64,000 nt of DNA, taken from the NCBI GenBank assembly GCA_964559865.1, contig CAZLJD010000007.1:1-64000 (forward strand), written 5' to 3'. The notes under the pieces are model-generated. The model did no database searches. It worked only from the letters and a program-made list of their open reading frames with translations, and was not told the DNA's origin. Made by a program: the position numbers and the translations under genes. How positions within the stretch are numbered: the stretch's first letter is position 1; every line of letters starts with the position of its first letter. Origin of the DNA: JAGHAJ01 sp964559865 [NCBI: uncultured Synergistota bacterium] (GTDB taxonomy: Bacteria > Synergistota > JAGHAJ01). Shown here piece by piece: positions 8,435-17,877 of this stretch.

Positions 8435-10168
8435 ATGGAGTCGGGAGTGTCCATAGTTCTGAAGGGTATAACTAAACAGTTTAGGCCTGATTTACCTCCA
8501 GCTATTGCAGATCTGTCTGCAGAGATAAAGGGTGGGCAGATAACGGGTATAGTTGGTCCCGATGGTGCAGGTAAGACGACGCTGCTGCGTTTGATGGCGG
8601 GGCTCTTGATTCCAACAAAAGGAGAAATAGTTATATCGGGGAAAGATTCGAATGCGAGTGTGCTTATCAGCTATATGCCTCAAAAGTTTGGGCTTTACGA
8701 GGATTTAACGGTTATGGAAAATCTGAATCTGTATGCAGACCTGAGAGGGGTGTTTGGAAAGGATAGGGAGGTCACTATAGAGCAGCTTCTCGAGTTTACA
8801 GGTTTGAGCCCATTTACGGATAGGCTTGCGGGTAGGCTTTCGGGTGGGATGAAACAGAAGCTCGGACTGGCTTGCTCTCTGGTTCAGCACCCGGATGTGC
8901 TGCTTTTGGACGAACCAAGCGTTGGTGTTGACCCTTTGTCCCGGCGGGAGCTGTGGCAAATTGTGTATGAGCTTGTAAGAGATGGTATTACCGTAGTGTG
9001 GAGTACTGCTTACCTCGATGAGGCACAGCAGTGCTCTGATGTCCTTGTTCTGGACGAGGGGAAGCTCCTTTTTAAGGGTTTGCCGGAAGACTTGACGAGC
9101 ACCATTGAGGGGCACACTTTTCTGGTTAGTCTTCCGGAGAGATACCGTAGAGAATTTGCAATTCGGGCTGTTCAGGATGAGAGGATTCTTGACAGCGTTA
9201 TTCAGGGAAAGAGTGTCCGAATAGTGACAAAGAGAGAGATAAGCGGTGTGCCTCAGTTTTATGGAGAGGACTACGAGGTTAAGCTGCAACATACCTCTCC
9301 TCGGTTTGAAGATGCCGTTATCTCACTAATGGGAGGGATATCCCGGGAAAGAGTGCAGAATGCACAGCAAGTATTTAAGATGGATAGAAATATCAAGCGA
9401 GGGGAAGTGGTAGTAAAGGCACAGGAGTTGACCAAAAGGTTTGGGACATTTGTTGCGGTTAACGGCATAAGTTTTGAGGTTAAGAGAGGAGAAGTATTTG
9501 GACTTCTCGGACCAAATGGTGCAGGCAAGAGCACGACTTTTAAGATGCTGTGCGGCTTACTTAAGCCTACCTTTGGTAAGGCAATGGTTGCAGGAGTTGA
9601 CCTGTTGAAAGCTCCTTCGAAAGCACGAGAGAGGATTGGGTACATGGCACAAAAGTTTAGCTTGTACGGGGATTTGAGTGTGAAGGAGAATCTGGAGTTC
9701 TTTGGTGGGGTTTATGGAATCAAAGGTAGGAGATTGAGGGAAGTTGTTGACTCTGTCATACATCAATTTCAGCTTGAGCCGTTTGTTGATACGGATGCAG
9801 AACAGCTTCCGCTGGGTTTTAAGCAGCGCCTTTCAATGGCGTGTGCAACCATGCACGAGCCGGCTATACTCTTTCTCGACGAGCCGACAAGTGGGGTGGA
9901 CCCTATTACGAGGCGGGAGTTCTGGATACGTATCAACTCGATGGTTCAATCGGGTGTCTCTGTTATTGTTACTACGCACTTCCTTGATGAGGCTGAGTAT
10001 TGTGATCGGCTGGCGCTGGTGTATAGAGGGGAGATTATTGCAAAGGATACTCCTGACGGTATAAAGGAAATGGCAAAGACGGAAGAGATGCCGGAGCCAA
10101 CGCTTGAGGAGGCGTTTATTGAACTGATAAAACGCAGCACGACGCTCGTATCTGGGAGGTCAGTATGA
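8435..10168 (+). CDS. Double ATP-binding cassette export ATPase, YbhF-like
   Basis: A 577-residue fusion of two ABC ATPases. Domain one (about 5-230) has Walker A GPDGAGKT at 41-48, signature LSGGMKQ and Walker B LLLDEP. Domain two (about 330-565) has GPNGAGKS near 359, a degenerate signature LPLGFKQ, Walker B LFLDEP and switch His in TTHFLDEAE. The first half also lacks the switch His (STAYLDEAQ). The same two-cassette layout with a degenerate second signature is known for E. coli YbhF. It starts 2 bases after the adaptor gene and overlaps the next gene by 4 bases. Confidence 0.92.
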   Translation: MESGVSIVLKGITKQFRPDLPPAIADLSAEIKGGQITGIVGPDGAGKTTLLRLMAGLLIPTKGEIVISGKDSNASVLISYMPQKFGLYEDLTVMENLNLYADLRGVFGKDREVTIEQLLEFTGLSPFTDRLAGRLSGGMKQKLGLACSLVQHPDVLLLDEPSVGVDPLSRRELWQIVYELVRDGITVVWSTAYLDEAQQCSDVLVLDEGKLLFKGLPEDLTSTIEGHTFLVSLPERYRREFAIRAVQDERILDSVIQGKSVRIVTKREISGVPQFYGEDYEVKLQHTSPRFEDAVISLMGGISRERVQNAQQVFKMDRNIKRGEVVVKAQELTKRFGTFVAVNGISFEVKRGEVFGLLGPNGAGKSTTFKMLCGLLKPTFGKAMVAGVDLLKAPSKARERIGYMAQKFSLYGDLSVKENLEFFGGVYGIKGRRLREVVDSVIHQFQLEPFVDTDAEQLPLGFKQRLSMACATMHEPAILFLDEPTSGVDPITRREFWIRINSMVQSGVSVIVTTHFLDEAEYCDRLALVYRGEIIAKDTPDGIKEMAKTEEMPEPTLEEAFIELIKRSTTLVSGRSV

Positions 10169-11304
10169 TGGAGAACAGGATAAATAGAGTTATGCGTGTG
10201 TTGAGTTTAATGAAAAAAGAAGTGAAACAGATAGTTCGGGACCCGAGCAGCATAATCATTGCGTTCATCCTTCCGCTGATGTTACTCCTTTTGTTTGGAT
10301 ATGGTGTCTCTTTAGATTTGAAGAACATAAGCATTGGTGTGGTGATTGAAGACCAATCGGCTGATAGTAATGACCTCTTGCATGCTTTTTTGAACAGTCC
10401 TTACTTTAAGGTTCGTGTTTCACGGTACAGAAAGGAGCTTGAACCTCTACTAACGGGAGGGAGGTTAAATGCAGTTGTGGTAATACCTTCTAATTTCACT
10501 GAACTCTTGTACAGCAGAGGAGGGAGCCCTATACAGGTCATAGTCAGGGGAACAGATGAAAATACGGGAGAACTGGTTTTGAATTACATAGAGATGACCT
10601 GGCGAAAGTGGCTTGAGCAGGAAAGCGTAATTCGTGGTAACCGTTTGAGTGTGAATTTGGTAAATGTTGAACCGAGGGTGTGGTTCAACGAGGAGGTGGA
10701 GTCAAGGGCTGCACTTCTACCCGGTTCGATTGCAATAATCATGACGCTGATAGGCACCATGTTAACCTCTCTGGTTATAGCACGGGAGTGGGAGCGTGGC
10801 ACGATGGAGGCTTTGTTGGCGACGGAAGTCACGCCCGGTGAACTCTTACTGGGAAAGTTCGTTCCGTATTTTGCACTTGGCATGCTTGCCATGGGAATGG
10901 TAACTGGGGTCTCTACGCTGTTTATGGGCGTGCCGTTTAGAGGTTCTGTGTGGCTTTTGCTGGTGGTTTCGTCGGTATTTCTCTTGTATGCGTTGGGGCT
11001 TGGTTTCCTCATCTCTGCGGTAACTCGCAATCAGTTCGTAGCAACACAAATATCTTTGATAGTTGGTTTTTTACCGGCGTTTATACTGTCGGGGCTCGTC
11101 TTTGAGATAAGTAGCATGCCCTGGGCTATAAGATACCTTACATACCTCCTGGCACCGAGATACTTTGTCTCCTCTTTAAGGACACTGTTTCTGGTCGGTA
11201 ATGTGTGGCAGGTAATACTTCCGGATACACTTGTAATGGGTGTGTGGGGTGTCCTGTTGCTGATTTTAACATTTAAGAGTATGCCGAGAACTCTCGAACG
11301 CTGA
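10165..11304 (+). CDS. ABC-2 export permease, YbhS-like
   Basis: A 379-residue membrane protein with the ABC2_membrane_3 layout: one N-terminal helix (IIIAFILPLMLLLLFGYG), a periplasmic domain of about 130 residues (VVIEDQSADSNDLLHAF...), then five C-terminal helices including PGSIAIIMTLIGTML and the coupling region AREWERGTMEALLATEV. It starts with ATGATG overlapping the ATPase stop, which implies translational coupling. It likely forms a heterodimeric channel with the next gene product. Confidence 0.9.
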   Translation: MMENRINRVMRVLSLMKKEVKQIVRDPSSIIIAFILPLMLLLLFGYGVSLDLKNISIGVVIEDQSADSNDLLHAFLNSPYFKVRVSRYRKELEPLLTGGRLNAVVVIPSNFTELLYSRGGSPIQVIVRGTDENTGELVLNYIEMTWRKWLEQESVIRGNRLSVNLVNVEPRVWFNEEVESRAALLPGSIAIIMTLIGTMLTSLVIAREWERGTMEALLATEVTPGELLLGKFVPYFALGMLAMGMVTGVSTLFMGVPFRGSVWLLLVVSSVFLLYALGLGFLISAVTRNQFVATQISLIVGFLPAFILSGLVFEISSMPWAIRYLTYLLAPRYFVSSLRTLFLVGNVWQVILPDTLVMGVWGVLLLILTFKSMPRTLER

Positions 11305-11314
11305 GGTGATGTTG

Positions 11315-12436
11315 ATGTTGAACAGAATTAAGCGGCTGATTGTCAAGGAATTTCTTGCAATACTGAGGGATAGGCGCAGCAGGGCGCTGTTGGTGATACC
11401 ACCTGTGTTACAGTTGTTGATATTTAGCTTTGCTGCCACGCACGAAGTCAAGAATGTGAACCTTGGGGTGTACACGGAGGACCGTGGGTATGCTGCTGTT
11501 GAGTTAATTTCGCACTTCTTGGCGGCTAAGAAGACATTTTCACATGTGATATTTTATCACGACCTCAGGGCAGTTAAAGATGCAATCGGTTCTCAGAGGG
11601 TAATTGCCGTCGTACATATAGGTTCACAGTTTACTAAGAGTCTGGAACTGGGTGTGCCTGCGAAGGTTCAAGTTCTCCTTGATGGCAGAAAGGCAAACGC
11701 CTCTTTAATAGTTCAGGGGTACATAAATAGGATTGTTCAGCTCTTTCTATCTGAGTGGCGTAGGGAACACAGTGGCAAGATTTCTGCAATGTCAAGCACG
11801 GTTGTGTCACGGGTGTGGTTTAACCCCAACCTCAAATCCACATGGAGCACTGTTCCAGCTTTGGTTGGGATATTGAGTAACCTTGTAGTTCTTTTGATTA
11901 CTGCACTTTCAATTGCCAGAGAAAGGGAACTCGGGACATTTGAACAGTTGCTCGTTTCACCTCTGAGGCCTGTGGAGATACTTATTGGAAAGAGTGTGCC
12001 TGCACTCGTCCTTGGGATGGCAGAGGGGATGGTGATGAGCGTGATTGTTATGCTGGTGTTTGGCTTGCCCATCACTGCGGTGGGCTTTGTGCTTTTGTTC
12101 TGGTCCATGCTGTTGTTTGTAATTAGTATCGTGGGGGTTGGGCTTTTTATATCTTCTCTTTCCAAGACCCAACAGCAAGGCTTTCTTGGTGCGTTTGCCT
12201 ACCAGGTGCCTGCTACTCTGCTCTGCGGTTTTGCTACACCAGTTGAGAATATGCCTCACTGGTTGCAGTGGGCAGCGTACATTAATCCTTTGCAATACAT
12301 GGTTGCGTTGAGCCGCACCATATTTCTTGAAAATCCATCTCCCTCGCTGGTTTTTCGCATGGCTTGGCCCCTCGTACCTATAGGAGTCTTTACGCTGATG
12401 GCTTCAATGTTACTCTTTAGAAAGAGGATTGGGTGA
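11315..12436 (+). CDS. ABC-2 export permease, YbhR-like
   Basis: A 373-residue paralogue of the preceding permease with the same topology: N-terminal helix, periplasmic domain beginning LGVYTEDRGYAAVELI, and C-terminal helices with ARERELGTFEQLLVSPLRPVE. ATG 11315 follows GAGGTG at a good distance; GTG 11306 and ATG 11309 are upstream alternatives. It is the last gene of the cecR-like operon and is followed directly by a strong hairpin terminator. Confidence 0.9.
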   Translation: MLNRIKRLIVKEFLAILRDRRSRALLVIPPVLQLLIFSFAATHEVKNVNLGVYTEDRGYAAVELISHFLAAKKTFSHVIFYHDLRAVKDAIGSQRVIAVVHIGSQFTKSLELGVPAKVQVLLDGRKANASLIVQGYINRIVQLFLSEWRREHSGKISAMSSTVVSRVWFNPNLKSTWSTVPALVGILSNLVVLLITALSIARERELGTFEQLLVSPLRPVEILIGKSVPALVLGMAEGMVMSVIVMLVFGLPITAVGFVLLFWSMLLFVISIVGVGLFISSLSKTQQQGFLGAFAYQVPATLLCGFATPVENMPHWLQWAAYINPLQYMVALSRTIFLENPSPSLVFRMAWPLVPIGVFTLMASMLLFRKRIG

Positions 12437-12445
12437 TTTAATAAA

Positions 12446-12479
12446 AAGAGGGTAGGTCTCAAGTGAGACCTACCCTCTT
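12446..12479. terminator. Bidirectional terminator
   Basis: A perfect 16-base inverted repeat (AAGAGGGTAGGTCTCA at 12446-12461, its complement at 12464-12479) with a 2-base nominal loop lies between converging genes. A runs on the left and T-rich sequence on the right let it serve both the ABC operon and the SLH porin gene. Confidence 0.85.
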
Positions 12480-12490
12480 GCTTTTTGAGG

Positions 12491-13885
12491 TTAGAAGCTT
12501 ACAAACACTCTTGCTCTGATTGCAGACTCGTCGTTTGCGTCGTTGTCGTAGTCAGCGTTGTCGTAAGCCAGCTCGAAGTATGTGGACGGCGTGTACTGAT
12601 ACTTGATCGTGAATGTGTAGCCCTTACCACCCATGTTGTTGTCTGCACTGTCGCTGTAGTAACGCTCTGTTGTGGATATCTTGTCGTTCCACTGCTGAGA
12701 TGCCATCACGAACAGTACTGTGTGATCTACGCTGAGAGCTGTGTCCAGACCGTTTTCTGTTGGGAAGCTGCTGACCAGATAACCAAATGGTGCTCCGTCC
12801 ACACCTACGAATGCACCCTTATCAGCTTTCAGGTACTCTATGTTCAGAGATGTGAACTTCAGGACCTTCTGGTTGATAGCGAGTCCGACTTTCCAGACAT
12901 TTGGATTCTCTCCGTTGGTGTCCTCTCTGCCGTATATACCGTAGAGCTTTACGCCGTCTGTGAAGTTAACCGTGAAGTCCCCAAAGAGTACGCTCGGCTC
13001 GTTGAACGAAGGTGCATCTGTCTTTGCTGCCCACTTCAGGTAGGATACTGCCAGTCTGAAGTTGCTGCTGATGTTGAAGTTCAACCTCGCACCATACAGG
13101 AACCTATCGTACAGGTAGTCTGTTCCTCCGACTGTAATTGTCCCGTCGTTTGTGTACTGTCCGTAGAGTAGCGAGAAGTCACCCACTCCAAACTTCTTCG
13201 TGAAGTAGAACATCGGGAATGTAAGGTCCGTCCAGATTGCATCGTTATCTGCGTACAGCCCTGCGTCACCTTCCCAGTCGAAGCCGAACTTTCCTACCTT
13301 CATGCAGAATCCCCAAGGTAGAGAGATCTTTGCGTATGCCTGATCAATTCCGCTGCCATCGTCAATTCTCAACCATACATACACTTTGTCGTCAACCTGC
13401 TTTGTTACATAGATTCTTGCTCTGCTGAGGCTGAAGTTCTCTTCGTCTGTCGTTGCTGCAGCGTTACCACTCTTAAACTCTGCATCGAACCTGAATTCAC
13501 CGGAGAAGTTGAAGCCGTTCAGCCCTTTTTCTACTACACCCAGTCTCTTGTCAATTGCGTCTACCTTTACGCCGAGAGCTTTGAGTTCATCCTGGAACTC
13601 CACTACGAGTTTCTGGATAACTGCCAGATCCTCTTTGGATGCATAGTGATTTTCTACATATGCCAGAGCCCTTGCTGTGGCGACTGCAAACTCGTACCTT
13701 GTCATTGGCTTTGTTCCCTGGAATGTCCCATCAGGATAACCTTGCAGGATACCTTTTGCCGCCAGCTGTGCCACTGCGTCGTATGCCCAGTGATTCATGG
13801 GAACATCAACAAACGGGTTGGCAAGCACCGGTACCGCAAATGCGAATACCACTACTACAGCCATCAAAACTGCTAATTTCCTCAT
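12491..13885 (-). CDS. SLH-domain outer membrane porin
   Basis: A 464-residue protein. The signal peptide ends ...AVPVLA, then one S-layer homology domain (NPFVDVPMNHWAYDAVAQLAAKG...GYPDGTF...MTRYEFA, about 23-75), a coiled coil (about 80-118, LVVEFQDELKALGVKVDAIDKRL), then a beta-barrel rich in alternating aromatic/polar strands and ending in RARVFVSF. The terminal Phe is typical of proteins inserted by BamA. In Synergistota, Deinococcota and related diderms, SLH porins bind secondary cell wall polymer through the SLH domain and tether the outer membrane. A major surface protein is likely. It has its own strong promoter and a long leader. Confidence 0.9.
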   Translation of the reverse strand: MRKLAVLMAVVVVFAFAVPVLANPFVDVPMNHWAYDAVAQLAAKGILQGYPDGTFQGTKPMTRYEFAVATARALAYVENHYASKEDLAVIQKLVVEFQDELKALGVKVDAIDKRLGVVEKGLNGFNFSGEFRFDAEFKSGNAAATTDEENFSLSRARIYVTKQVDDKVYVWLRIDDGSGIDQAYAKISLPWGFCMKVGKFGFDWEGDAGLYADNDAIWTDLTFPMFYFTKKFGVGDFSLLYGQYTNDGTITVGGTDYLYDRFLYGARLNFNISSNFRLAVSYLKWAAKTDAPSFNEPSVLFGDFTVNFTDGVKLYGIYGREDTNGENPNVWKVGLAINQKVLKFTSLNIEYLKADKGAFVGVDGAPFGYLVSSFPTENGLDTALSVDHTVLFVMASQQWNDKISTTERYYSDSADNNMGGKGYTFTIKYQYTPSTYFELAYDNADYDNDANDESAIRARVFVSF

Positions 13886-14157
13886 TATTCTACCCCCTTG
13901 GATTTTGTTTTAGCCACCATCTCTGCCCTTCCAAAGGAGCGGATCCTTGCAGAGTTCCCTCGTTTCCTCTGCTACCGTCCTCCTTGTTCTGGGTATTCGG
14001 TGGCTTTATGCATCAGCCTCCTTCTTCCTCCTGCCCTGTTGCAGTCACCAAGGAGCACTGCACCTCCTTTCTTTGCGTCAGGCTCTTCCTACTGGAGGAT
14101 TTCAAGAGACTGCTTGCCGCATTTGTGGGTAGTTTTGTCAAGGACCTACTACCATAC
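13886..14157 (-). promoter_or_regulatory. Long structured 5' leader of the SLH porin gene
   Basis: About 270 bases lie between the predicted transcription start and the porin ATG, with no convincing ORF on the minus strand. Short hairpins are visible: arms at 13949-13954/13967-13972 (GCAGAG/CTCTGC) and 14040-14045/14057-14062 (TGCAGT/ACTGCA). I recognise no known riboswitch. It may stabilise or regulate the mRNA of an abundant outer membrane protein. Confidence 0.5.
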
Positions 14158-14163
14158 ATTCAT

Positions 14164-14192
14164 AATATAAAGCACTTTTACCTACCTGTCAA
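14164..14192 (-). promoter_or_regulatory. Promoter of the SLH porin gene
   Basis: On the minus strand, consensus TTGACA (14192-14187) and TATATT (14169-14164) have a 17-base spacing. It is one of the best promoters in the window, consistent with high expression of the porin. Confidence 0.75.
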
Positions 14193-14212
14193 GACGGAAA
14201 ATTAAAAAAACC

Positions 14213-14710
14213 TTAAAAATCTATGTAAACTTTTATCCCTATGTGCTTGTTTTTGTCCACCTGCTCAAAGCTGAACCTGAATGTGGTGTTGGGTTTGTAA
14301 TGATAGGACATTCCAAATCCGAACATAAAACTCGTTCCGTTAGATATGTTTGCATCTGCAAACCCTAACTTGCCTGAAAAGGTCAACTTTCCGTTGACCT
14401 CTTTCGTTGCCTCTATGGACAGCATTTTGGTGTTTATCCCTGTCCCAACTACATTTGCGTACTTTTCAAAAAGGGCATCTCTTTCCGCTGGACTATCTGA
14501 TAGCTCAAATGCATGAAGGTTGTCAAACTTTATCAAGTTTACATAGAAAGAAAACTTACTATTGTATAGCCTCTTATTGGTGATGTCCAAACGGGCAAAG
14601 TAGCTCCCTTTCTCTGGCGTATAAAACCCCCATGTGCCAGCCAAGGCAACTGACATCGTGTACATAATACCTATTACTACAAAAAGCAGTACGATACCCT
14701 GCTTTTTCAT
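14213..14710 (-). CDS. Small outer membrane beta-barrel-like protein
   Basis: A 165-residue protein of unknown function. ATG 14710 (MKKQGIVLLF) is preferred over GTG 14716 because GGGTGAG lies just ahead. A signal peptide ends near SVALA. The mature part alternates polar and hydrophobic residues in short strands (SYFARLDI, KFSFYVNLIKF, GKLTFSGKLGFA, TSFMFGFGMSYHYK, TTFRFSFEQV) and ends in KVYIDF. Short strands and a C-terminal aromatic residue fit an eight-stranded outer membrane barrel. It has its own promoter and lies upstream of the porin on the same strand. Confidence 0.75.
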   Translation of the reverse strand: MKKQGIVLLFVVIGIMYTMSVALAGTWGFYTPEKGSYFARLDITNKRLYNSKFSFYVNLIKFDNLHAFELSDSPAERDALFEKYANVVGTGINTKMLSIEATKEVNGKLTFSGKLGFADANISNGTSFMFGFGMSYHYKPNTTFRFSFEQVDKNKHIGIKVYIDF

Positions 14711-14728
14711 ACCCACTCACCCATTTAG

Positions 14729-14756
14729 ATTATATCATGCCTGTGTTTTTTTTCAA
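14729..14756 (-). promoter_or_regulatory. Promoter of the small outer membrane protein
   Basis: On the minus strand, TTGAAA (14756-14751) and TATAAT (14734-14729) are 16 bases apart, giving a very short leader. The -35 lies within the last codons of the histidine kinase gene. Confidence 0.55.
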
Positions 14757-16732
14757 GTAGCGTTGGGTAGTGTTTTGAATATCTCCTCCTTTTTCTGGGC
14801 AATGTCTTTTATGGATGCCTTCTGGTGCGACATGGACTCTAATATTGCAAGTTCATGCGCCGTGTTTTGCAGTCCACTATTTAGTGCTACGCCCTTTAGT
14901 GCATGTGATATACTTTTGATGCTATCGTAATCCTCGGATTCAATGGCTTTTTGAAGATCCATTTTTAGTTTTGTTATACTTTCTATTGCCCTTCTTGTGA
15001 GTTTTTCTGCTATTGTCTCCCCAAAAAGTTTTGAGAAGTGTTCCTTTATTGTGTTTAGCGTGTCTTTCTGGTGTGGTTTTTTCTCTGTAATTTCTTGTGT
15101 AGATTTTTCGACCCTTTTTACCTTTCTGGAAACCTTTTGTAACACTCTTTCTATTTCATTTGTATCAACGGGCTTGCTTATGTAGTCATCCATGCCTGCG
15201 AGTTTTATCATCTTTATGTCGTCAGCGAAGACACCCGCCGTTATTGCAGTTATGTAGATGCTGTTATCGTATTTCTTGATCTCCTTTGCTGCTGTTAAAC
15301 CATCCATTACGGGCATTTGGACATCGAGGAATGCTATCTCGTACTTCTTTGTTTTTACCAGTTCTAATGCTTCTCTCCCATTTTGTGCTACATCTGCCTT
15401 TATCCCGAATTTCTTACTGAGAACTTCTATCAGAAGCTCTCTACTTAGTGGATTGTCTTCTGCTACTAAGACTTTTAGCTCTGAAAAACTCTCCGTTGGA
15501 GACCTCACTTTACCACACAAAAGAGTATTTAGCGTCAGTGCTATACGATAGAATACAGTTTCTCTTGGGAACACTGCATCGAACTCTATCGCCTTGGCAT
15601 ACTCTTCTTTTTTTTGGGTGCTCAGGCACACTACTGGTATGTCTGGACAATATTCTTTTATAATTCCAGCAATGTGTATACTGCTACGAAGATGATCTCC
15701 ATCCATTATTATGGCATCACAGCTCTGGTTTAGAAGAGAATCTATAAGTATTTGCATTGATTCTATTGGTTTTTTGAGATTAGTTCCTGTTGGGAAGCAA
15801 TTAAGCACATTTGCACCAGCATTCCTCAGTCTATTTGATAGTTCTTTCATCAGTTTACTTTCGGGTAAAAGGAGTGCTATAGTTGAACCTTTTAGGCACA
15901 GTATAGATGTTTTGTTTTCGGCTTTCGTCAGCGGTAGTATTAGCGTAAACTTACTCCCGGGAGTTTCTTTACTTTCAAACAGAATGTTGCCCCCCATTAT
16001 TCTGGCGAGTTCTCTCGAAAGGTATAGTCCTAATCCTGTGCCTCCTGTGTGCTGTGTATGGATCTGTTTGAACGGTTTAAATAGCATGCTTTGTTTTTCT
16101 TTTGGTATTCCTATTCCAGTATCTTCCACGCTTATCTTGAATAATACTGAATTATCCTCCTTTTCTTTGAGTTCTGCAGATAGTTTTATAAATCCTTTTG
16201 ATGTGAACTTTGTGGAATTTCCGAGCAAGTTTAATATTATTTGCCGTATTCTTAGAGGGTCCCCTTCGACGAAAAAGTCCATCTCTGGTATTTCAGCGAG
16301 TACCTGCACGCCTGGTTTTGCTTTTGGCGTTATCATCATGATGCAGTCCCTGAGTAGTTCTTCCATATCAAACTTTCTCGTTACTATCTCTAACTGTCCT
16401 GCTTCTATCTTGGATACATCGAGGACGCTGTTGATAAGTGAAAGCAGGTGTTGTGCACTTTTGTGGGCGTTTTGTAAGAAGTGCCGTTGCCTCTCATTCA
16501 GATCGGTATCCTGAAGTAATTCGATGAACCCGATCACAGAGTTCAGAGGAGTGCGTATTTCGTGGCTTACCGTTGCCAGAAATCTCCTTTCAGCTGCAAG
16601 AGCTCTCTGTAAGTCATGCGAAGTCTTTTCAAGTAAGGAATGCAACATAACTTTGTCTTTTAGGGCTTTTTCATATTTTCTTTCTAAATCTTTTATTCTT
16701 TTCCTTAGTTCTTCTAATTCTGAACTGCACAT
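14753..16732 (-). CDS. Hybrid sensor histidine kinase with REC and Hpt domains
   Basis: A 659-residue soluble phosphorelay protein with no membrane segment. An N-terminal coiled coil (1-50) precedes HisKA (FLATVSHEIRTPLN, His57) and HATPase_c (DPLRIRQIILNLLGNSTKF, GIGIPKEKQ, GGTGLGLYLS). A degenerate receiver-like segment (about 280-400) comes next, followed by a true receiver domain (VLVAEDNPLSRELL; FLDVQMPVMDG with the phosphoacceptor Asp; ISKPVD) and a C-terminal Hpt domain (SISHALKGVALNSG with its His). There is no own sensor domain, so the input is probably the FIST protein encoded 5 bases upstream. Output may be the REC-HD-GYP protein of the same operon. Confidence 0.92.
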   Translation of the reverse strand: MCSSELEELRKRIKDLERKYEKALKDKVMLHSLLEKTSHDLQRALAAERRFLATVSHEIRTPLNSVIGFIELLQDTDLNERQRHFLQNAHKSAQHLLSLINSVLDVSKIEAGQLEIVTRKFDMEELLRDCIMMITPKAKPGVQVLAEIPEMDFFVEGDPLRIRQIILNLLGNSTKFTSKGFIKLSAELKEKEDNSVLFKISVEDTGIGIPKEKQSMLFKPFKQIHTQHTGGTGLGLYLSRELARIMGGNILFESKETPGSKFTLILPLTKAENKTSILCLKGSTIALLLPESKLMKELSNRLRNAGANVLNCFPTGTNLKKPIESMQILIDSLLNQSCDAIIMDGDHLRSSIHIAGIIKEYCPDIPVVCLSTQKKEEYAKAIEFDAVFPRETVFYRIALTLNTLLCGKVRSPTESFSELKVLVAEDNPLSRELLIEVLSKKFGIKADVAQNGREALELVKTKKYEIAFLDVQMPVMDGLTAAKEIKKYDNSIYITAITAGVFADDIKMIKLAGMDDYISKPVDTNEIERVLQKVSRKVKRVEKSTQEITEKKPHQKDTLNTIKEHFSKLFGETIAEKLTRRAIESITKLKMDLQKAIESEDYDSIKSISHALKGVALNSGLQNTAHELAILESMSHQKASIKDIAQKKEEIFKTLPNAT

Positions 16733-16737
16733 GAAGT

Positions 16738-17877
16738 TTATTTTTCTTTCATTATGGCAAGAGATATAGTTTCGTTGTGGAAGTCATAATTTCTTCCAAT
16801 GAGCCTTCCAAAACCTCCGTATGTAAAGTAGCCTATTATAGGTGCTTTCCACAGCTTTTCTGCTTCAATTATCTCTTCTTCTGCGAGAGGTCCTATAGCA
16901 AGGTGTCTTGCGACGCACGAAAACAGTATTATGAATTCTGCATCTTTTACTTCTCTGCTGAATTCTTTCATTACTTCCTTTACGTTTTCGGTTGCTCCTG
17001 TCCCAGCTGCTGCAGAGAACATGATGGTGCTTCCCTCAGGAATCTTTCCAGCAGTTATCAATGACTTTTGTTTTGGGTTAGCCCCTATCACTGCCCGCAG
17101 TATGTAACCACCATCTTCTCTTTTTAGCAGTAGGGGATACTCTACTCCTATTTTAGGTATTTCTTCTACTGCGATGTTTAGATATTCAGAGTAAAGCTCC
17201 GCTGCAGGTGTATTGTCTATAGATATTACTACATTGCCGTTGGATTTTGTGACTTTCTTTTCTGTCCCTATGCCGGTCCATCCATTGGCTGCAATGTTGT
17301 TTATTTCCAGCTTCTTGCTATCAAAAACGGTTACAAGAACGCCAAAGTTGTTTTCCGTGTCTTCGTTAAAGACATAAGTTTCTTTAAATGCACCGTCGTC
17401 GCCTGCTATTCCACCTATTATTGGAGTATTGTGCTTTACTTTTCTTAATATACCTTCAAGAAGACCGTCAGCGTCTAACTGGATACCACTCCCGAGGATA
17501 AGAAATGCAGGCTCTTCGAATATTTCCATTCCCCACGATGCGACCTTTTCTCCGAGAGTAGTTGGATCTTGATCCTGAGCGTCGAACATTCTGGTTTCAA
17601 ACAATCTCTCGTTAATATCTATTAGTGCTCCTACTATCGATTTTTCTAAGACGACGCGTGAGTTAATACACCCCTCGCACGCTAAAATTTCACCGCTGCT
17701 GCTGGCTCCAAAAAGTTTCACCCCTGTTTCTCTCATGACATTGCGTATGCCTGTGAGATCTGTGCTGACAGAGGCAAATACTATGGCAAGTGTTGGATTG
17801 AGACCCTTCTCAATGATTGAATTTACCTTTTTCTTCGCCTCCTCGTGCGATTTTGCCGAAAATACTCCTACTTTCAT
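16738..17877 (-). CDS. FIST domain sensory protein
   Basis: A 379-residue protein. The FIST N domain (about 1-210) includes LTGIRNVMRETGVKLFGASSSGE and IIGGIAGDDG. The FIST C domain (about 215-365) includes the LYSEYLNI block and LFSCVARHLAIG. FIST proteins are soluble sensory input modules, proposed to bind small ligands such as amino acids, and are often paired with kinases and c-di-GMP enzymes. Here it overlaps the REC-HD-GYP stop by 4 bases and is followed at once by the hybrid kinase, which supports one signalling unit. Confidence 0.9.
   Translation of the reverse strand: MKVGVFSAKSHEEAKKKVNSIIEKGLNPTLAIVFASVSTDLTGIRNVMRETGVKLFGASSSGEILACEGCINSRVVLEKSIVGALIDINERLFETRMFDAQDQDPTTLGEKVASWGMEIFEEPAFLILGSGIQLDADGLLEGILRKVKHNTPIIGGIAGDDGAFKETYVFNEDTENNFGVLVTVFDSKKLEINNIAANGWTGIGTEKKVTKSNGNVVISIDNTPAAELYSEYLNIAVEEIPKIGVEYPLLLKREDGGYILRAVIGANPKQKSLITAGKIPEGSTIMFSAAAGTGATENVKEVMKEFSREVKDAEFIILFSCVARHLAIGPLAEEEIIEAEKLWKAPIIGYFTYGGFGRLIGRNYDFHNETISLAIMKEK

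Noticed and set aside
12485-13171. A 228-codon plus-strand ORF opposite the SLH porin
   Set aside because: Cys/Val-rich translation, no ribosome binding site, fully antisense to a well-supported porin gene.
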